Source: Polyangium sp. y55x31
GTDB lineage: Bacteria; Myxococcota_A; Polyangia; Polyangiales; Polyangiaceae
Direction: 5' to 3'
DNA length: 64,000 nt
NCBI RefSeq assembly: GCF_029946505.1
Contig: NZ_JARZHG010000005.1
Location: 62,001-126,000, forward strand
Shown piece by piece: positions 60,145 through 64,000 of this stretch. Made by a program: the position numbers and the translations under genes. The notes under the pieces were generated by a model. The model did no database searches, was not told the origin of the DNA, and saw only the letters and a list, made by a program, of their open reading frames with translations. Numbering within the stretch: the stretch's first letter is position 1; each line of letters begins with the position of its first letter.

Positions 60145-61902
60145 ATGCGTCCGGACAATCATTTTACACGGTGGGTTCTCCTCGCCGCCCTTCTCGGGGC
60201 CGGCATGGGGTCGGGGTGTGGAAACAAGGAGGGCGCCTCGGGGGGCGCTGCGCCGGGGGCTTCCGGCACGTCGTCGGCCGCTGCGCCTGCATCCTCGGGC
60301 GCGGCGCCTGCAGCGGGGAGCGAGGGGGCGGCCGTGCAGTCGACGACGCCCCCCTCGACGAAGAGCATCCAGGTCAGCATCAAGGACCTCCAGCTCTTCC
60401 ACCCGTACTCGTCGGAGCGCGCGATGCCGAGCGTGCGCGACAACGGCAGCTTCAGCACGCGCGACCAGAATTCCGCGTATGGCCTCGGCATCATCATCGA
60501 GGCGACGAACGACACGGGCGAGGTGCTCTCCGACGCGTGGTTCGAGGGCAGCCTGCGTTTCGTCAATGGCGACCGCGAGGTCGAGTGCAAGTTCGGCCCC
60601 GATTCGGTGGGCGATCTCTTCAACACGACCTACACGCTCCATTTCAACAACGTCCCCGACGACGCGAAGGCCGATCCGTTCACCGGCGAGAAGCCCTCGG
60701 CGTGGCGGAACGAGTCGAGCTCGACGAACGAGAGCGTCTGGCGGCCGGGGGAGAAGATCCGGCTCATGTCGCGGAAGAACGAGTGCGAGTCGGTCGTGCT
60801 CGCCGACATGCCGCCCTCGCAGATCCGCGGCCGCATCGTGGTCAAGGCGAACAAGGTGTTCGTGAAATCGTACGCCTCCGTGTTCGACGAGGGCGCGTTC
60901 GATCTGGCGCTCGTCGGCGATTCCGTGCGTATCCGCGACAAGGCGTCCGGGCACGTCGCCTTCGTGCCCGTCCGCGAGGAGGCGGAGGGCAATCGGAGCG
61001 CGCGGAACAACGTGCTCACGATGACGGCGGCCAAGGACGCCTCGAAGGACGCGCCCTCCGTGCCGCTCTCGCACCTCGAGCTGCGTTATCCGATCCGGTA
61101 CACGCGGGCGGACATCATCGAGAGCGCGCCGCTCGAATTCGATCTGCCGCCGCCGTCGTTGACCCTCCAGATGGTCAAGATGCCCACGGGCGAGATGGTG
61201 CACGCGTCAGGCAACGTCCTCGTGTACGTCAAGGAGAACAAGGTCGTCTACCAGGACATGGCGAAGGCGAAGCTCAGCCTGCTCGGCATTTCCCGCGAGG
61301 ACGTGCCGACGCAGAGGCCCGAGGTGACGTTCACGAAGAACGAGCTCTCCGGCTCGGTGAAAGCCGCGACGATCACCGATTACGTGGACGACACGGCGCT
61401 CACCAAGGGGCAACGCAAGCTCAGCGTGACGTGGAACCTGCACCTGCAGGGCGACGGCATCGATCGGCGCCTGCGCGTTCCGTTCGACATCGCGTCGAGC
61501 GAATACGAGAAGGCGGCCGCGGACCTCCAGAAGGTCGACGGCGGGGACGCCGCCGCGGTGGCGGACGCGAAGGCGGCCGAGGCGAAGGCGAAGGCCGCGA
61601 AGAGCGCCGCCGAGACGAAATACAAGAACGGCCTGAAGGGCGAGCGCGAGAAGCTCGCGAAGGCCTTCAACTGCGCCGAGGTGAAGATCGCGACGAACCG
61701 CGGGACGAAGGGCCCGTCCAATGGCAAGGCCTTGGGCGAGACGTGCAAGGCGCTCGTGACGGGCAGCGACGATCTCGAGGTGACGATCACCTACACCCTC
61801 GATCGGTACGAGATCCCGATCGCGCTCGTGTACTCGCTCGGCGGCGATTTCACCTGGAACCCCATCGCGAGCGCGCCCCTGCTCCGTTTCGACGCGCGCT
61901 GA
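60145..61902 (+). CDS. large lipoprotein of unknown function
   Basis: A 585-residue exported protein. The signal peptide ends in GMGSGC (lipobox). A Ser/Ala/Gly spacer of about 55 residues leads to a beta-rich region (IQVSIKDLQLFHPYSSERAM, YGLGIIIEATNDTGEVLSDAWFEGSLRF). A Lys/Ala coiled coil at about 455-515 (AKAAEAKAKAAKSAAETKYK) and a final beta segment follow. I do not recognise the family. Codon 60145 begins the signal peptide; upstream in-frame starts lack sense. Confidence 0.75.
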   Translation: MRPDNHFTRWVLLAALLGAGMGSGCGNKEGASGGAAPGASGTSSAAAPASSGAAPAAGSEGAAVQSTTPPSTKSIQVSIKDLQLFHPYSSERAMPSVRDNGSFSTRDQNSAYGLGIIIEATNDTGEVLSDAWFEGSLRFVNGDREVECKFGPDSVGDLFNTTYTLHFNNVPDDAKADPFTGEKPSAWRNESSSTNESVWRPGEKIRLMSRKNECESVVLADMPPSQIRGRIVVKANKVFVKSYASVFDEGAFDLALVGDSVRIRDKASGHVAFVPVREEAEGNRSARNNVLTMTAAKDASKDAPSVPLSHLELRYPIRYTRADIIESAPLEFDLPPPSLTLQMVKMPTGEMVHASGNVLVYVKENKVVYQDMAKAKLSLLGISREDVPTQRPEVTFTKNELSGSVKAATITDYVDDTALTKGQRKLSVTWNLHLQGDGIDRRLRVPFDIASSEYEKAAADLQKVDGGDAAAVADAKAAEAKAKAAKSAAETKYKNGLKGEREKLAKAFNCAEVKIATNRGTKGPSNGKALGETCKALVTGSDDLEVTITYTLDRYEIPIALVYSLGGDFTWNPIASAPLLRFDAR

Positions 61903-61927
61903 GCCCGTCCCTTTTCGGCTCTGCTCT

Positions 61928-62227
61928 TCAGCAGAGCCGCTCGCACGGATACTGTCCACGCACGTTCGCCAGGAAATACCTCCCCAGCGAGGGTGCGTGG
62001 AGCAGCTCGTCGTGCACCTCGGGGGGCACGCCGCTGTAGCGGTAGAGCCTGCCATCCTTGAATTCGAGGTCGAGCTCGCGCGCCTCGGGGTTGTACCCGA
62101 CGCTGCGCAAGCTCGTGGACGTCACCGGGACGCGCGGCGGGAAGGTTTCGGCTGCCTCGGTTTCGCACGGACGAACCCAGTCCGCGGGCAAACCCTGATC
62201 ACCGATGATGGAGCGGCGGTTCTGCAT
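61928..62227 (-). CDS. KTSC-domain protein
   Basis: A 99-residue protein. The KTSC fold is recognised from VTSTSLRSVGYNPEARELDLEFKDG, LYRYSGVPPEVHDELLHAPS and GRYFLANVRGQYPCERL. The domain is named after KTSC residues in lysyl-tRNA-synthetase-associated and stand-alone proteins and has no known activity. The N-terminal 35 residues (MQNRRSIIGDQGLP) are extra. ATG 62227 is my choice. The open frame continues upstream into repeat-rich DNA without similarity. Confidence 0.72.
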   Translation of the reverse strand: MQNRRSIIGDQGLPADWVRPCETEAAETFPPRVPVTSTSLRSVGYNPEARELDLEFKDGRLYRYSGVPPEVHDELLHAPSLGRYFLANVRGQYPCERLC

Positions 62228-62442
62228 GCAGACCACGTTCCGCGACGAACGTGCCCGTCCCGGGACGAACTTGCCTGCCCCGTTTGTCCGCGGGGCGCCG
62301 GCAAACCGGGTTCGTCCCCGCTCGCCCGGGGCGGCCCAGCGGCGCGTGGCTGCTCGGCTGGGCGAAGCAAGCAAGCGCAGGGTAGCAGGCGGCGGCCGCG
62401 CGCCGGCGCGATCGTTTCGCGGAGCCCGATGGATGGGGGATC
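62228..62442. other. 215-bp intergenic region with short repeats
   Basis: Between the KTSC and MBL-fold genes (both minus strand). GACGAAC occurs twice directly here, once inverted and once more inside the KTSC gene. A 17-nt block (GACGAACnTGCCnGnCC) is repeated directly with three mismatches. An ACGTTC-N6-GAACGT inverted repeat is also present. No gene is evident; a regulatory region or degenerate repeat cluster is possible. Confidence 0.35.
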
Positions 62443-63303
62443 TCAGGCCGCGCGGCGGCCAGGTTCCTTCACGTCGAAGGTGAACGTATCGCCTCGCGCG
62501 AGATACACGACGCGATCTTCGAGGCCGGCTTCGCGGACGGCCTTGACGAAGTCTTCGAGCGGCGAGCGGAAGACCGTGTAGTCGTCGTAATGGATCGGGA
62601 TGGCCTTGCGCGGGTCGAGGATCTGGAGGGCCTCGACGCCTTGCGCTGCGTCCATCGTGACGAGCACGCCGAGGATCCTCGTCCCGCCGAGGTGGAGCAA
62701 GGCGAGGTCGATGCCGGAGTATCTGCGCGGAATGGCGCGGAGGTCCTCGTGGACGAGCGTGTCGCCGGAAACGTAGAGACGGAGCGCGGGGGACTCGAAA
62801 TCGAGCATCGAGCCCATCGTGTCGGGCAAGAAGCGCGAGACGACGGGCGGGCCGTGGCGCGCGGGCATGGCCGTGATGCGGACGCGCGACGCGCCTTTCT
62901 CCACGACGATCGCCCCCCAGCGCTCGAGCCCCTCGGCCCGCCCGAACCCCATGCCGCGCAGGGACGCCGCGGCCTGCTCGGTGGTGACGATCGGCAAGGA
63001 TCGATCGAGCTCGCGCGCGACGCGCCGGTCGAAGTGGTCCTCGTGCAAATGGGAGAGCAGGACGAGGTCCACCGGCGGCAGGTCCGCGAGGTCGATCGCC
63101 GGATTCGTTTTACGTTCCGAGGTCAGGCCATAACCCAGATGAACGTGGTCGCCGGCGTGCAAGAAGTTCGGATCCGTGAGGATCGTGAAGCCGGCATACC
63201 GCAGGAGCACGGTCGCCGTGCCGACGAAAAAGATGGAGCCCGCTCCCCCGGTATTCTCCGCGCCGGGCGGCAGGACGAGGCGCTTCGTTGGTTTCGGTTT
63301 CAT
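62443..63303 (-). CDS. MBL-fold metallo-hydrolase (UlaG-like)
   Basis: A 286-residue metallo-beta-lactamase-fold enzyme. The zinc signature is LLSHLHEDHFD with H85, H87, D89 and H90. Further ligands lie in MPARHGPPV, LYVSGDTLVHED and AIPIHYDDY. FFVGTATVLLRYAGFTILTDPNF at 25-47 is typical of the UlaG/YhfI branch, which hydrolyses lactones or phosphodiesters. AGGGG lies 8 nt before ATG 63303, which opens with a basic KPKPTKR. The frame is open far upstream, but this is the antisense of the next gene. Confidence 0.88.
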   Translation of the reverse strand: MKPKPTKRLVLPPGAENTGGAGSIFFVGTATVLLRYAGFTILTDPNFLHAGDHVHLGYGLTSERKTNPAIDLADLPPVDLVLLSHLHEDHFDRRVARELDRSLPIVTTEQAAASLRGMGFGRAEGLERWGAIVVEKGASRVRITAMPARHGPPVVSRFLPDTMGSMLDFESPALRLYVSGDTLVHEDLRAIPRRYSGIDLALLHLGGTRILGVLVTMDAAQGVEALQILDPRKAIPIHYDDYTVFRSPLEDFVKAVREAGLEDRVVYLARGDTFTFDVKEPGRRAA

Positions 63304-63426
63304 CCGGGATCCCCTGGGGTGCGTTTGCCGTGGAGTCAAATCGCGGAGTTTTCCCGGCGGGCTCGGCGGCGGGTGACGGACGCCACGGATTGACGACGCC
63401 ACGGGGGCTGGGATACGAAAACGATC

Positions 63427-64000
63427 ATGGATGCCGCTCGCGCCTCGATGACGTTGTTGGCCGCGCTCGCCCTGTCGCCGTTCGGCTACGCGAAGAACGT
63501 CGAAGCCGCGGACGATTCGGGTTTGCAGCCCATGACGATGGAGATCGTCCTGGTCGACGATCGCTTCGACGCATTCGCGAAGCCCGTGGGCCCCTTGCCC
63601 GAAGGCGTGTCGCTCCGCGTCGAGCTGGTGCCCACGGGGCCTGGCGCGCACGCGACAAACCATTACGCCGTGCTGCTCAAGAAGCCCGGCGAGACGGACA
63701 CCCAGGCGAAGGAGCGCTTCTCGCCGTGGCTCTCGGCGCAACCACTCCCGGCCGGGCGCAGGTTCGTCCTCGGCGACGTGATCCAGGAAAACGAGGCGGG
63801 GGAGACGCAATCGATCGGCCTGCGCACGTACGTGCTCACCGGAGAGCCGATCGTCACCGAGGCGAACGTGGTCGATGCGAGCGTGGGCATGGAAGGCGCG
63901 CCCATCCGGCAGGGGGTCGTGACCGTGACGCTCGACGCCGCGGGCGGCGAGCGGTTCCACGCGGCGACGCGCGAGCACGTGGACGAGCGAATCGCGATCG
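63427..64000 (+). CDS. SecD-like (SecDF P1-head) protein, 3' end outside window
   Basis: The frame opens at ATG 63427 and runs without a stop to the right edge (191 codons). A short hydrophobic N-terminus (TLLAALALSPFGYA) precedes a domain whose end, SIGLRTYVLTGEPIVTEANV, DASVGMEGAPIRQGVVTVTL and DAAGGERFHAATREHVDERI, follows the SecD P1-head pattern of LtGe..tdA.v, pvVsftl..eGa.rF...T...vgk.lAI. It might be a stand-alone paralogue rather than housekeeping SecD, since the N-terminal region looks short and unusual. It is divergent from the MBL-fold gene (123 bp). Confidence 0.68.
   Translation, partial: MDAARASMTLLAALALSPFGYAKNVEAADDSGLQPMTMEIVLVDDRFDAFAKPVGPLPEGVSLRVELVPTGPGAHATNHYAVLLKKPGETDTQAKERFSPWLSAQPLPAGRRFVLGDVIQENEAGETQSIGLRTYVLTGEPIVTEANVVDASVGMEGAPIRQGVVTVTLDAAGGERFHAATREHVDERIAI

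Noticed and set aside
1-64000. tRNA, rRNA, CRISPR, insertion sequence or prophage genes
   Set aside because: No T-loop/acceptor arrangement, rRNA-like sequence, regularly spaced repeat array, transposase or integrase was found on reading both strands.

Overview
The window is about 64 kb of very GC-rich DNA (strong third-position GC) that reads as the chromosome of a myxobacterium, most likely of the Polyangiales (Polyangium/Sorangium-like). Supporting signs are many lipoproteins with Gly/Ser-rich spacers after the lipobox, MYXO-CTERM-like C-termini, delta-60 repeats, kelch/Cys-rich secreted proteins and RsbR-like PAS-STAS proteins. No rRNA, tRNA, CRISPR array, insertion sequence or prophage was found. 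Partial genes lie at both edges: an MscS channel on the left and a SecD-like protein on the right.

Layout. 0-15 kb: mechanosensitive channel, TetR regulator with an aldo/keto reductase, a dimethylglycine-dehydrogenase-like flavoprotein, two tandem stressosome-type PAS-STAS genes, a quinone-oxidoreductase-like MDR, lipoproteins, a DUF255 thioredoxin-fold lipoprotein and a cupin. 15-24 kb: a metal-handling block. It has a Cys/His-rich small exported protein, a complete heavy-metal RND efflux operon (outer-membrane factor, His-rich adaptor, CzcA/CusA-type pump), then an MbnP/MbnH copper-protein pair with a two-CxxCH lipoprotein between them. 24-36 kb: lipoproteins, DUF423, a small zinc-ribbon-like protein, an esterase, a translationally coupled cassette (beta-sandwich-like protein, radical SAM/SPASM enzyme, SUMF1/FGE-fold protein), an XRE regulator, a sirtuin and a two-gene RdgC-like unit. 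36-42 kb: a Cys/Met-metabolism PLP enzyme preceded by a 12-codon leader ORF, a PHYHD1-like dioxygenase, small proteins, an M14 carboxypeptidase and a GAF histidine kinase.

The most striking locus is 42.3-43.0 kb on the minus strand: a deiodinase-like thioredoxin-fold gene interrupted at its catalytic position by an in-frame TGA, in the context SFT-TGA-PPF. The reading frame continues without a shift and carries the conserved C-terminal half of the family. A stem-loop with a GGUC apical loop starts 10 nt after the TGA, with 17 nt between the TGA and the loop, which fits a bacterial SECIS. I call it a selenoprotein; a conventional ORF caller would split it into two fragments. A perfect 9-bp hairpin also covers its ribosome binding site.

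43-64 kb: a TPR lipoprotein, a collagen-like secreted protein with 108-bp tandem repeats coupled to a small repeat-containing membrane protein, an HD-like protein, a delta-60 lipoprotein, UV-damage endonuclease UvsE divergent from a DHH phosphoesterase, surface proteins (PPC-like, beta-helix, kelch/Cys-rich), a KTSC protein and an MBL-fold hydrolase. Several probable housekeeping promoters share TTGAC(A/G)-N17/18-TAG.
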